The position numbers were made by a program, and so were the translations under genes. Source: Candidatus Streptomyces philanthi (lineage in GTDB: Bacteria; Actinomycetota; Actinomycetes; Streptomycetales; Streptomycetaceae). From it: DNA of 64,000 nucleotides. Of the stretch, positions 40,763 through 49,142 are shown piece after piece. The notes under the pieces were generated by a model. It made no database searches, had not been told where the DNA came from, and saw nothing but the letters and a program-made list of their open reading frames with translations. The DNA is taken from contig CP073042.1 in assembly GCA_018114805.1 (NCBI GenBank), forward strand, positions 5,253,501 to 5,317,500, given 5' to 3'. Within the stretch, counting starts at the first letter, position 1. Every line of letters begins with the position of its first letter.

Positions 40763-40785
40763 ATTGTGATCGATGATCGATCAAT
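40763..40785 (-). promoter_or_regulatory. Candidate operator upstream of aceE
   Basis: ATTG (40763-40766) and CAAT (40782-40785) form an outer inverted repeat around two direct copies of GATCGAT (40768-40774 and 40775-40781), each containing the ATCGAT palindrome. The element starts 19 bp upstream of the proposed aceE start in an AT-richer patch, so it likely binds a regulator, possibly of GntR type; which one is unknown. Confidence 0.45.
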
Positions 40786-40961
40786 GATTCTCGGACGAAA
40801 GCGCAAAAGTCGGCACGCGGTGTCGCCAACGCCGGCACTGCGTGCCGCAACTGGGCGATGGAGAAACGCCGTTCGCGCTCGCACCGGAGGGCTCGGAGAG
40901 GGATCTGTGGGCACCGCGCGGGACCCTGCCGGGCGCCCCCGCCCGGGCCCCACCGAGCCCG

Positions 40962-41564
40962 TTACCGAGCCCCGAACCGCCGGCGGACGGCACCGGCACG
41001 GGCAGACCGCCGTAGGGCGATGGCGCGGCTCAGCGCGTCGGCGATCTCCGCGTTGGACAGCCCCCGGCCGGCGAGGGTCAGCACCTCGCGCTCCCGGTCG
41101 GTGATCCCGCTCGGCGGCGGGGGCGGCGGGGCGGGCTCGGGTCGGCCCGCGAACTCCTCGATCAGCCGGCGGGTCACGCTCGGGGCGATCAGTCCGTCCC
41201 CGGCGGCGACCACCCGGATGGCGTCCAGGATCGCCTCCAACGCCATGTCCTTGACGAGGAACCCGCTCGCCCCGGCCCGCAGCGCGGCGTACACGGAGTC
41301 GTCGTCATCGAAGGTGGTGAGGATGAGGCTGCGGACGCCTGGCTGGTCGGCCGTGAGCCGCCGGGTCGCCTCGATGCCGTCCAGCTCCGGCATCCGGATG
41401 TCCATCACCACCACATCGGGCGCGACCTCGGCGGCCAGTCGCACCGCCTCCGCGCCGGTCGCCGCCTCGCCCACCACGACGATGTCCGGCGTGTCCGCCA
41501 TCAGCACCCGCAGGCCGGTCCGCACCAGCGGCTGGTCGTCGGCCAGGACGACGCGCACGCTCAT
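40962..41564 (-). CDS. NarL/LuxR-type response regulator with truncated DNA-binding domain
   Basis: Product of 200 residues. The receiver domain is complete: VRVVLADDQPLVRTGLRVLM, the phospho-acceptor aspartate in PDVVVMDIRMPELDG, the conserved Thr in ILTTFDDDDSV and the Lys in GFLVKD. The LuxR-type HTH begins normally with ITDREREVLTLAGRGLSNAE then IADAL, but changes to an Arg/Ala-rich tail (SRAIALRRSARAG) and stops. The recognition helix (usually T-V-K-T-H) is missing and not found in other frames nearby, so a deletion has probably removed about 45 residues. Overlaps the kinase stop as ATGA. Confidence 0.82.
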   Translation of the reverse strand: MSVRVVLADDQPLVRTGLRVLMADTPDIVVVGEAATGAEAVRLAAEVAPDVVVMDIRMPELDGIEATRRLTADQPGVRSLILTTFDDDDSVYAALRAGASGFLVKDMALEAILDAIRVVAAGDGLIAPSVTRRLIEEFAGRPEPAPPPPPPSGITDREREVLTLAGRGLSNAEIADALSRAIALRRSARAGAVRRRFGAR

Positions 41565-42830
41565 CCCGCCACCCCTGTCGCCACCGCCGCGCCTGAACCC
41601 GCCGTGGCCCCGGCCTCCGCACCATCCGGCACCGGCAGCACGGCCGCCACGGTGAACCCGCCCCCCGGTCGGGGGCCCGCCGTGAAGTGGCCGCCCAGCA
41701 GCGCGGCCCGCTCCCGCGTGCCGACGATCCCGAGCCCGGCGCCGGGCCCGACGGCGGCGCCGCGTCCGGCGTCGGACACCTCGACCGCCACCGCCGCCTC
41801 CCGGTAGGAGACGGTCACCTGGCAGACGTCCGTCCGCGCGTGCCGGATGACGTTGGTCAGGGCCTCCTGCACGATCCGGTAGCCCGCCAGGTCGATGTCG
41901 GCCGGCAGCGGCCTGCGCGTCCCCTCCCACCGCAGTTCGACCCGCACGCCCGCGTCCGCCGTCGTGGCGGCGAGCCTGCCCAGGTCGTCCAGGCCGGGGG
42001 CGGGCTCGCGGGGGCCGGTCGCGCCACTGGCGTCCGACTCGTCGCGGCGCAGCGCGACCAGCGTCTGGCGCGGCCCGGCGAGCGTCTCCCGGCTGGTGTC
42101 CTCGATGACGGACAGCGCCTTGCGGGCCTCGGCCGGCTGGGAGTCGATGACCCGGCTGCCCACGCCCGCCTGGATGGCGATCACGCCGATGCTGTGCGCG
42201 ATCATGTCGTGCAACTCGCGGGCGATGCGCAGCCGCTCGGCGGTGACGGCCCGGGCGGCGGCCTGGTCGCGCAGCGCGGCGGCGTGCTCGCGGCGCTCGC
42301 GCAGCATCCGCCCGCTCGTCCAGGCCACCAGGGCGGTCAGCGTGAGCAGCACGGAGGCGTTGAGGGCGTTGTCGTTCGCCCGGGCCCCGGTCGACACGAC
42401 GGTGACGTGCGTCAGCAGGGTCAGCGCCGCCATCGACAGGCTCACGCGGCGCGACCTGCGCCGCGAGGTAGCCGAGCGCCACGTCGTCCACCAGGGCCAG
42501 CAGGTAGACGACCGCCCAGATGATCTCCGGCGACGTCGACGCGGCGAGCGTGCCCGCCAGCATCAGCGGCAGCGCCGCCACCGGGCTGCGTCGCGGTAGC
42601 GACAACGGCAGCATCGTGGCGATCACCAGGAGCATGATCCGGACCGCCGCCTGGCGCGGCACCGCCTGCACCGCCGCGAACAGGGCCAACCGGGTACACC
42701 AGGGCCCCGCCCCAGGCCAGCACCGTCGCCAGGGCGGACCGGACGCGTCGTCCCGGCTCCGCCGGCGCGGCGTCGGGGCGGGAGCCGACCGGGGCGGGCG
42801 GGCGCGCTCGTGGCGCGCGGTGTCAGGCAT
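41561..42830 (-). pseudogene. DesK-type sensor histidine kinase with frameshifts in the membrane part
   Basis: Partner of the downstream response regulator. The C-terminal half is intact: dimerisation/phospho-His segment RIARELHDMIAHSIGVIAIQ, N-box EALTNVIRHA and G-box GAGLGIVGTRERAALLGG. The N-terminal membrane part, from MPDTARHERARPPRSAPAP (42830), is spread over several frames: LALFAAVQAVPRQAAVRIML, PEIIWAVVYLLALVDDVALG, then SLSMAALTLLTHVTVVSTG. Breaks lie near 42755-42690 and 42450. Span is one base over a multiple of three. Signal unknown. Confidence 0.78.
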
Positions 42831-42868
42831 GGCGGGATCGTACGGCCCGCCCCCGCGCCGGGGCATCG

Positions 42869-42892
42869 GCCCGGGGGCGTACGCCCCCGGGC
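42869..42892. promoter_or_regulatory. Perfect 24-bp palindrome upstream of the kinase gene
   Basis: GCCCGGGGGCGT followed directly by its reverse complement ACGCCCCCGGGC, 39 bp upstream of the kinase start on the minus strand. With no loop it suits an operator for a dimeric regulator (possibly autoregulation) better than a terminator, although cruciform or hairpin formation is possible. Confidence 0.45.
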
Positions 42893-43070
42893 TACCTCCG
42901 GCGCCCCGCGTTGTCGTCGCTGGCCCGATGCCGCGCGGGCGGCGGGCGCGGCACCGTGGACCCGTGACCACACACCGGGGCCCACCGTCTGAGCGCGGGC
43001 GGTGCCCCGGCGCGTGATCGACCCGCTGCCGCGCGCCGGTCACCGCCCCGCGCACCCCGTAGGAGGAGAC

Positions 43071-43139
43071 GTGCCCATGGTCTGGCTGCTGCTCCCGGTG
43101 ATGATCGCCATGGCCTTCGCGTCCGGACGCCGCCCGTGA
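43071..43139 (+). CDS. Possible 22-residue membrane micropeptide
   Basis: VPMVWLLLPVMIAMAFASGRRP, preceded by AGGAGGAGAC directly before GTG 43071 (ATG 43077 is the alternative). The peptide is a single hydrophobic helix with a basic end, the typical shape of bacterial membrane micropeptides, and the ribosome binding site is one of the best in the window. It lies between the kinase gene and the convergent GntR regulator. Confidence 0.5.
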   Translation: MPMVWLLLPVMIAMAFASGRRP

Positions 43140-43223
43140 CCGCCCGCGCGCCCGACCACGGCCGAACCGACCACCGCCGAACGGAACCGATCCCAGCCGA
43201 ACCGGCCGCCCGGACCGACCCGG

Positions 43224-43848
43224 TCACAGCCGGGGCGCGCAGCTCAGCACGTGTGTGCGCAGCAGTTCGCCGATGGCCGGGTCGCGGCGGCGGAAGGCGT
43301 CGACGAGTTCCTGGTGCTCCTGGGCGTGGGAGCGCGGCTCGGGGCTCAGCCAGCGGATGGACAGCGTCGTCCACACCTCGACGCCCAGCGACTCCCAGGT
43401 GTGCAGCAGGACGCTGTTGCCGGACGCCAGGACGATCTCACGGTGGAAGGCCACGGTGTGCCTGACCTGCGCCTCACCGTCCGGGGCCCGGTCCGCCTCG
43501 CACAGCGCGGCCACCTCGTGCTCCAGGGCCGTGGTGTCGGCGGCCAGCTTACTCGCGGCCAGCTCCGCCGCCACCTGTTCGAGCCCGGCCCATACCGGAT
43601 AGCTCTCCTTGAGTTCGGCGGCGGTCAGAGACGCGGACGCGGACGCCCTTGTTGGGGGCCGACTCGATCAGACGTAGCGACTCCAACTCGCGCAGGGCCT
43701 CGCGCACCGGGGTCTGGCTGACCTCCAGCTCCACGGCGATGTGCCGTTCCACGATCCGCTCGCCCGGCTGCCATCGCCCGCTGATGATCCCTTCCAGGAT
43801 GTGCTCGCGGATCTGCTCGCGCAGCGAGTGGACGACTGGCGGGGTCAT
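43224..43848 (-). pseudogene. GntR/FadR-type (FCD) regulator with a one-base frameshift
   Basis: N-terminal winged helix: LREQIREHILEGIISGRWQP then VELEVSQTPVREALRELESL, the classic GntR recognition helix. After NKGVRVRV an extra base near 43630 shifts the frame to LTAAELKESYPVWAGLEQVA, with the FCD helical domain including TVAFHREIVLASGNSVLLHT and a metal-binding His in RTHVLS. Repaired length about 207 residues. Such regulators sense small carboxylates; aceE is a possible target but this is a guess. Confidence 0.8.
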
Positions 43849-43977
43849 GAAGGTGCTCCTCGGGGTCGCGCCCCGCGCACCGTACGGGGCGCGCGGAAAC
43901 GTCGGCCATTATCCCGGTATCGCGGCCACCGGCCGAGCCACGTCACGTGCCGAGTGCCGGCCCGCCCCGCGCGGCGA

Positions 43978-44367
43978 TCAGGCGGACGCGTCGTGCTGGG
44001 CCCGGGCAGCCAGGACCTCGTCCATGTGCTGCTCCACCCATGCCTTGATGGCCCGCATCAGCGGCAGCAGGCTCTCCCCGAGGGGAGTCAGGGCGTAGTC
44101 GACCCGGACCGGTATCGACGGCGTGACGGTCCGGGTGAGCAGGCCGTCCCGTTCGAGGTGGCGCAGGGTCTGGGTGAGCATCTTCTGGCTGACGCTCGCC
44201 AGCGTGCGGGCCAGCTCGCTGTAGCGGCGGGGGCCGTCGGCGAGCGCGTTGACGACCAGGCTGACCCACTTGTGGCTGATGCGGTCCAGCAGGTGCCGGG
44301 TGGGGCACTCGGCGAGATAGGCGTCGTACGCGGCATGGGCCTGCGCTCGCGTGGCCGGGGCTGCCAT
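43978..44367 (-). CDS. HxlR-family transcriptional regulator
   Basis: Winged-helix regulator of 129 residues. Signature HxlR features: CPTRHLLDRISHKWVSLVVN, GPRRYSELARTLASVSQKML and TQTLRHLERDGLLTRTVTP. ATG 44367 is chosen. Divergent from the zinc-less alcohol-dehydrogenase-like gene with 107 bp between them, the standard arrangement in which the HxlR protein represses its redox neighbour in response to reactive electrophiles or redox stress. Confidence 0.92.
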   Translation of the reverse strand: MAAPATRAQAHAAYDAYLAECPTRHLLDRISHKWVSLVVNALADGPRRYSELARTLASVSQKMLTQTLRHLERDGLLTRTVTPSIPVRVDYALTPLGESLLPLMRAIKAWVEQHMDEVLAARAQHDASA

Positions 44368-44395
44368 GGCTCTCTTTTCGTTCCGTAGCCACCTT

Positions 44396-44409
44396 GAAGT
44401 GCCTACTTC
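44396..44409. promoter_or_regulatory. Candidate HxlR operator
   Basis: GAAGTGCCTACTTC is an inverted repeat (GAAGT / ACTTC, 4-nt spacer) in the divergent promoter region. It overlaps a second dyad, CTACT (44403-44407) and AGTAG (about 44419-44423). Position between the HxlR gene and its target fits a self-regulating operator. Confidence 0.5.
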
Positions 44410-44474
44410 CTCATAGAGAGTAGCTCTTCCTAGGGTCGGAGGTAGAGATCGGAACCGGACGGAAGGAGTCGCGC

Positions 44475-45408
44475 GTGCGCGCGATCGTGGTGCGAGCAGT
44501 GGGTGGCCCCGAGGCGTTGGAGGTCGTGGAGGTGCCGGTGCCGCCCACCGGCGCCGGGCAGGTGCGTATCCGCGTCGAGGCCGCCGTGAACCCCTGTGGA
44601 CGCTGCGACCCGTTCCGGGGCCCTCGTCGCGGCGGGGCTGATGGCGCCCCGGGAGGTGATCGGCATCGGCTGGGACGTCGCCGGCCACATCGACGAGGTC
44701 GGCCCGGGCGTGACGGCCTTCGCGCCGGGCGACCGCGTGATCGGGGTGCGGGACAGGCTGGACCTCTCGCTCGGCACCTACGCGGAGTTCGTCGTGCTCG
44801 ACGCCACCGCCGACGCGCCGGCCCCGGCCGGCCTGTCCGCCGCCGCAGCCGCCACGCTGTCGCTGAACGGGCTCACCGCCCTGCAGGCCCTGGACCTGCT
44901 GGCCCTGGAACCGGGCCAGACCCTGCTGGTGACCGGGGCTGCGGGGGCGGTCGGCGGCTTCGCCGTGGAGCTGGCCGCGCTGCGCGGCATACGGGTTGTG
45001 GCCTGCGCCGGGGCCGGTGACGCGGGGTTCGCCGAGGCCGTGGGCGCCCGGTGGTTCGTGCCCCGCTCGGCCGACGTCGCGCAGGCCGTGCGCGCCGTGG
45101 TCCCCGGTGGTGTCGACGCGGCCCTGGACGCCGCGGTGCTCGGCGTGGCGGCGCTGGGGGCCGTGCGCAACCGGGGCGCCTTCGTCTCCGTCGTCGCGGG
45201 CGCTGCGCCGCTCCCGCTGCGCGGCATCACCGTGGCCGAACAGTGGGTCGCGGCCGACCCCGCCGCCCTCGCCCAGCTCGCCGCGCTGGCCGAGACCGGG
45301 CGGCTCACCACGCGGGTCGCGGAGACGATGCCGCTGCGCGAGGCGGCGCGAGCCCATCGCCGGCTGGCGGCCGGTGGCCTGCGCGGCCGGCTCGTGCTCA
45401 CCGGCTGA
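44475..45408 (+). pseudogene. Quinone-oxidoreductase-like MDR protein with a one-base insertion
   Basis: Medium-chain dehydrogenase/reductase without the structural zinc site, about 310 residues when repaired. Start GTG 44475 has GGAAGGAG upstream: VRAIVVRAVGGPEALEVVEV, then RVEAAVNP; an extra T near 44594 breaks the frame before VDAATRSGALVAAGLM. The rest is intact: GWDVAGHIDEVGPGVTAFAP, GDRVIG and the cofactor motif LLVTGAAGAVGGFAVELA. Probably NADPH-dependent and controlled by the divergent HxlR regulator. Confidence 0.82.
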
Positions 45409-45453
45409 GCGCGCCGCTCACCCCGGCGCGGGCGCACGCCCGCGCGCGAACGA

Positions 45454-45491
45454 CGGCGGCCCCGGTTCACCGAGGTGAACCGGGGCCGCCG
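45454..45491. terminator. Bidirectional hairpin terminator
   Basis: CGGCGGCCCCGGTTCACC (45454-45471) is matched by its complement at 45474-45491, in practice a 16-17 bp stem closing on CCGAGG. It lies between the convergent MDR gene and sucB, 26 bp from the sucB stop. Confidence 0.82.
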
Positions 45492-45516
45492 GGCTACCGC
45501 GTCAGTGCGGCGTCGT

Positions 45517-47232
45517 TCACAGGCCGAGCTCGACCTCGAACTTGCCGGCCTCCAGGATCGCCTTCACGGCCCCCAGGTAGCGGGTGGCGTCGGCGCCGTC
45601 CACCAGGCGGTGGTCGTAGGAGAGCGTCAGGTAGGCCATGTTGCGGACGGCGATGGTCTCGCCCAGCTCCGGGTGGTCGATGACCACGGGGCGCTTGACG
45701 GTCGCACCTATGCCCAGGATCGCCACCTGGTTCGGCGGCACGATGATCGTGTCGAACAGCGCACCGCGCGAGCCGGTGTTGCTGATCGTGAATGTCGCGC
45801 CCGCCAGGTCGTCCGGGCTGATCTTGTTGGCCCGCACGTTGCCCGCCAGCTCCGCCGTCTTACGGGCGATGCCGGCCAGGTTGAGGTCACCGGCGCCCTT
45901 GATGACCGGGGTCATCAGGCCCTTCTCGGCGTCCACCGCGATACCGACGTTCTCGGTGTCGAAGTAGGTGATCGTGCCGTCGGCCTCGTTGATCCGGGCG
46001 TTGACGGTCGGGTACGCCTTCAGCGCCTGGACCGCGGCCTTGACGAAGAACGGCATCGGCGAGAGCTTGACGCCCTCGCGCTGCGCGAACGCGTCCTTCG
46101 CGCGGGCCCGCAGCTTCATGATCTTGGTGACGTCCACCTCGACCACGCTGGAGAGCTGGGCCTGCTCGTGCAGGGCCTTCATCATGTTGTCGCCGATGAC
46201 CTTGCGGATGCGCGGCATCTTGACGGTCTGCCCGCGCAGCGGGGAGGCCTCCAGGGCCGGGGTCTTCGGCGCGGCGGCGGCCGGAGCCGCGGCCGGGGCG
46301 GCCTGCTGCGCGGCCTTGGCGGCGGCAGCGGCGTCCACGACGTCCTGCTTGCGGATGCGGCCACCGACGCCGGTGCCCTTGACCGTGGACAGGTCGACGC
46401 CGCTCTCCGCGGCGAGCTTGCGCACCAGCGGCGTGACGTACGCGCCCTCGGCGTCGCCACCGGTCGAGGCGGCGGGCGCCGAAGCGGCGGGGGCGGCGGC
46501 CGGGGCCGGGGCGGGCACCGGAGCGGCCGGGGCCGGGTCCGGGGCGACCGGGGCCGGCGTCGCGGCCTGCGGGGCGGGGGCCGACGGCGCCTGCGGAGCC
46601 GGGGCCGGGACCGCCTGCGGGGCGGGCTGGGCCGGGGCCGGAGCCTCGGCGGGGGCCTGCTCCTGGGCCGGGGCAGCGCCCGCGGCACCGATGACGGCCA
46701 GCTTGGCACCGACCTCGGCGGTCTCGTCCTCGCCGATGACGATCTCCAGCAGGGTGCCGGAGGCCGGCGCCGGGATCTCGGTGTCGACCTTGTCGGTGGA
46801 GACCTCGAGCAGCGGCTCGTCCTCCCCGACGGAGTCGCCCACCGACTTGAGCCAGCGGGTGACGGTGCCCTCGGTCACGGACTCACCGAGGGCCGGCAGC
46901 GTGACCGCGGTGCCCTCGGCCGAGCCGGCGGGGGCCGCCTCGGCCTCCGGGGCCTGCTCCTGGGCCGGGGCCGCCTCGGTGGCGGGGGCGCCGGAGCCGT
47001 CGTCGATGACGGCCAGTTCGGTGCCGACCTCGACGGTCTCGTCCTCGGCCACCTTGATGGAGCTGAGGACACCGGCCGCGGGGGCCGGGATCTCGGTGTC
47101 GACCTTGTCGGTCGAGACCTCGAGCAGGGGCTCGTCGGCCTCGACGCGCTCACCCTCGGCCTTGAGCCAGCGGGTGACGGTGCCCTCGGTGATGCTCTCG
47201 CCGAGCGCCGGCAGGGTTACGGAAACCGCCAT
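45517..47232 (-). CDS. sucB: Dihydrolipoamide acyltransferase (E2), two lipoyl domains
   Basis: E2 core subunit of a 2-oxoacid dehydrogenase complex, 571 residues. Two lipoyl domains (about 1-80 and 115-195) each carry VSTDKVDTEIPAP, the Lys being the lipoyl-attachment site made by LipA/LipB. Long Ala/Pro linkers follow, then the peripheral subunit-binding domain (VRKLAAESGVDLSTVKGTGV, GGRIRKQDV) and the catalytic acyltransferase domain ending with SYDHRLVDGADATRYL, which holds the active His and Asp. In actinobacteria an E2 of this type serves the pyruvate dehydrogenase and shares function with 2-oxoglutarate dehydrogenase; it may be annotated sucB or dlaT. It follows lpdA by 50 bp. Intact. 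Confidence 0.93.
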   Translation of the reverse strand: MAVSVTLPALGESITEGTVTRWLKAEGERVEADEPLLEVSTDKVDTEIPAPAAGVLSSIKVAEDETVEVGTELAVIDDGSGAPATEAAPAQEQAPEAEAAPAGSAEGTAVTLPALGESVTEGTVTRWLKSVGDSVGEDEPLLEVSTDKVDTEIPAPASGTLLEIVIGEDETAEVGAKLAVIGAAGAAPAQEQAPAEAPAPAQPAPQAVPAPAPQAPSAPAPQAATPAPVAPDPAPAAPVPAPAPAAAPAASAPAASTGGDAEGAYVTPLVRKLAAESGVDLSTVKGTGVGGRIRKQDVVDAAAAAKAAQQAAPAAAPAAAAPKTPALEASPLRGQTVKMPRIRKVIGDNMMKALHEQAQLSSVVEVDVTKIMKLRARAKDAFAQREGVKLSPMPFFVKAAVQALKAYPTVNARINEADGTITYFDTENVGIAVDAEKGLMTPVIKGAGDLNLAGIARKTAELAGNVRANKISPDDLAGATFTISNTGSRGALFDTIIVPPNQVAILGIGATVKRPVVIDHPELGETIAVRNMAYLTLSYDHRLVDGADATRYLGAVKAILEAGKFEVELGL

Positions 47233-47282
47233 GGTTTCGGTTGCTCCTAACGATCTTGCGGATGTGGTCGCGCCCGGGACTA

Positions 47283-48671
47283 CTAGTCGTGCGAGTGCAG
47301 CGGCTTGCCGGCCAGGGCCAGGTGGGCCTCGCCGAGGGCCTCGTTCTGCGTGGGGTGCGCGTGGATGAGCTGGGCCACCTCGGCGGGCAGCGCCTCCCAG
47401 TTGTAGATGAGCTGGGCTTCGCCGACCTGCTCACCCATGCGGTCACCGACCATGTGGACGCCGACCACGGCGCCGTCGCGCACCTGGACGAGCTTGATCT
47501 CACCCGTGGTCTTCAGGATGCGGCTCTTGCCGTTGCCGCCCAGGTTGTACTTCAGGGCCACGACCTTGTCGGCGCCGTACAGCTCCTTGGCCTTCTCCTC
47601 GGTGATGCCGACGGAGGCGACCTCGGGGTGGCAGTACGTGACGCGGGGCACGCCGTCGTAGTCGATCGGCACGGTCTGCAGACCGGCGAGCCGCTCCGCG
47701 ACCAGGATGCCCTCGGCGAAGCCGACGTGCGCGAGCTGGAGGGTGGGGACCAGGTCACCGACGGCCGAGATGGTCGGCACGTTGGTGCGCATGTACTCGT
47801 CGACCAGGACGTAGCCACGGTCCATGGCGACCCCGGCCTCCTCGTAGCCCAGGCCCTGCGAGACCGGACCGCGACCGACGGCGACGAGCAGCAGCTCGGC
47901 CTCGAAGGTCTTGCCGTTCTCCAGCGAGACCTTGACACCGTTGGCGGTGTACTCGACGCCGGAGAAGCGCGAGCCGACGGAGAACTTGATGCCGCGCTTG
48001 CGGAAGGCGCGCTCCAGGAGCTTGGAGCTGTTCACGTCCTCGACCGGAACCAGGTTCGGCAGCGCCTCGACGATGGTCACGTCGGTGCCGAAGGACTTCC
48101 AGGCGGAGGCGAACTCGACGCCGATGACGCCGCCGCCGAGCACGATCGCGGACTCCGGTACGCGGTCCAGGGTCAGCGCGTGGTCCGAGGAGATGACGCG
48201 GTTGCCGTCGATCTCCAGGCCCGGCAGCGACTTCGGCACGGAGCCGGTCGCCAGCAGGACGTGCCGGCCCTCGTAGTGCTGGCCGTTCACGTCGACAGAG
48301 GTCGGCGAGGACAGTCGGCCCTCGCCCTCCACGTAGGTGACCTTGCGGCTGGCGATCAGGCCCTGCAGGCCCTTGTACAGGCCGGAGACCACGCCGTCCT
48401 TGTACTTGTGCACGGCCGCGATGTCGATGCCCTCGAAGCTGGCCTTCACGCCGAACTCGGCGCTCTCTCGCACCTGGTCGGCGATCTCACCGGCGTGCAG
48501 CAGCGCCTTGGTGGGGATGCAGCCGTTGTGCAGGCAGGTGCCGCCGACCTTGTTCTTCTCGATCAGGGCGACGTCCAGGCCAAGCTGAGCTCCGCGCAGG
48601 GCAGCGGCGTAACCACCGCTGCCGCCCCCGAGGATCACTAGGTCGAAAACAGTGCTGGCGTCGTTCGCCAC
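47283..48671 (-). CDS. lpdA: Dihydrolipoyl dehydrogenase (E3)
   Basis: FAD-dependent disulfide oxidoreductase of 462 residues that reoxidises lipoyl groups on E2. The FAD motif is LVILGGGSGGYAAALRGA, the redox-active disulfide is in GGTCLHNGCIPTK, the NAD site is AIVLGGGVIGVEFAS and the C-terminal catalytic pair is in IHAHPTQNEA. GTG 48671 (VANDASTVFDLVIL) is chosen with GGAGGA upstream. It leads the lpdA-sucB operon. Intact. Confidence 0.96.
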   Translation of the reverse strand: MANDASTVFDLVILGGGSGGYAAALRGAQLGLDVALIEKNKVGGTCLHNGCIPTKALLHAGEIADQVRESAEFGVKASFEGIDIAAVHKYKDGVVSGLYKGLQGLIASRKVTYVEGEGRLSSPTSVDVNGQHYEGRHVLLATGSVPKSLPGLEIDGNRVISSDHALTLDRVPESAIVLGGGVIGVEFASAWKSFGTDVTIVEALPNLVPVEDVNSSKLLERAFRKRGIKFSVGSRFSGVEYTANGVKVSLENGKTFEAELLLVAVGRGPVSQGLGYEEAGVAMDRGYVLVDEYMRTNVPTISAVGDLVPTLQLAHVGFAEGILVAERLAGLQTVPIDYDGVPRVTYCHPEVASVGITEEKAKELYGADKVVALKYNLGGNGKSRILKTTGEIKLVQVRDGAVVGVHMVGDRMGEQVGEAQLIYNWEALPAEVAQLIHAHPTQNEALGEAHLALAGKPLHSHD

Positions 48672-49000
48672 GTCACGTCCTCCATGCATGGGTACGCCGG
48701 AGCCGGTCACTCCGCTGCGCTTCGTTTCTCGGTTGTCTCCAACAGAGCCTACGGAAGCAGAGCCCGTGACCGGGCGGCGGCTGTTGTTCGGCCGCTGTGT
48801 AATCGGCCCTGCGGTCTGGCTCGTGTCCGAGCCGGGTCCCTGTCCTGCCGAGACAACATCTTCGCACTTGTTCGCGGACGGCGGGACGCCGGGCCGGTCC
48901 GTGAGGTGGTGGAAAGCACCACGTACGGCCCGAATCCCGGGCGGGCGCGGCGCTCGGCACCGTTCGTACCGGTGAGTAGATCGCTGTGAGCGAACGCGCC
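48672..49000. other. Upstream region of lpdA without a gene
   Basis: 329 bp before lpdA on the minus strand. Bases 48725-48890 are less GC-rich and hold the likely promoter. No convincing frame was found. Confidence 0.5.
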
Positions 49001-49030
49001 ACGGCCCCGTGCGCGCACGCACGGGGCCGT
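49001..49030 (-). terminator. Hairpin downstream of pepA
   Basis: ACGGCCCCGTGCG (49001-49013), loop CGCA, and the perfect complement (49018-49030), a 13-bp stem. It lies 113 bp past the pepA stop on the minus strand. Confidence 0.72.
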
Positions 49031-49142
49031 TGGTCACGCTCCGGAGTGGGGCGCGTTCATCCGGAGGTCGGCTGCTCGACTGCTCAGGTGGTGGACGCCC
49101 CGGGCGGGCGACCGGGCCCCCGGATCACGCGGCGCCGGGCAC

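Noticed and set aside
45475..47250. Two long frames antisense to the E2 gene, Gly/Arg-rich and Ala/Gly-rich
   Set aside because: Caused by the Ala/Pro linkers of the E2 protein read backwards.
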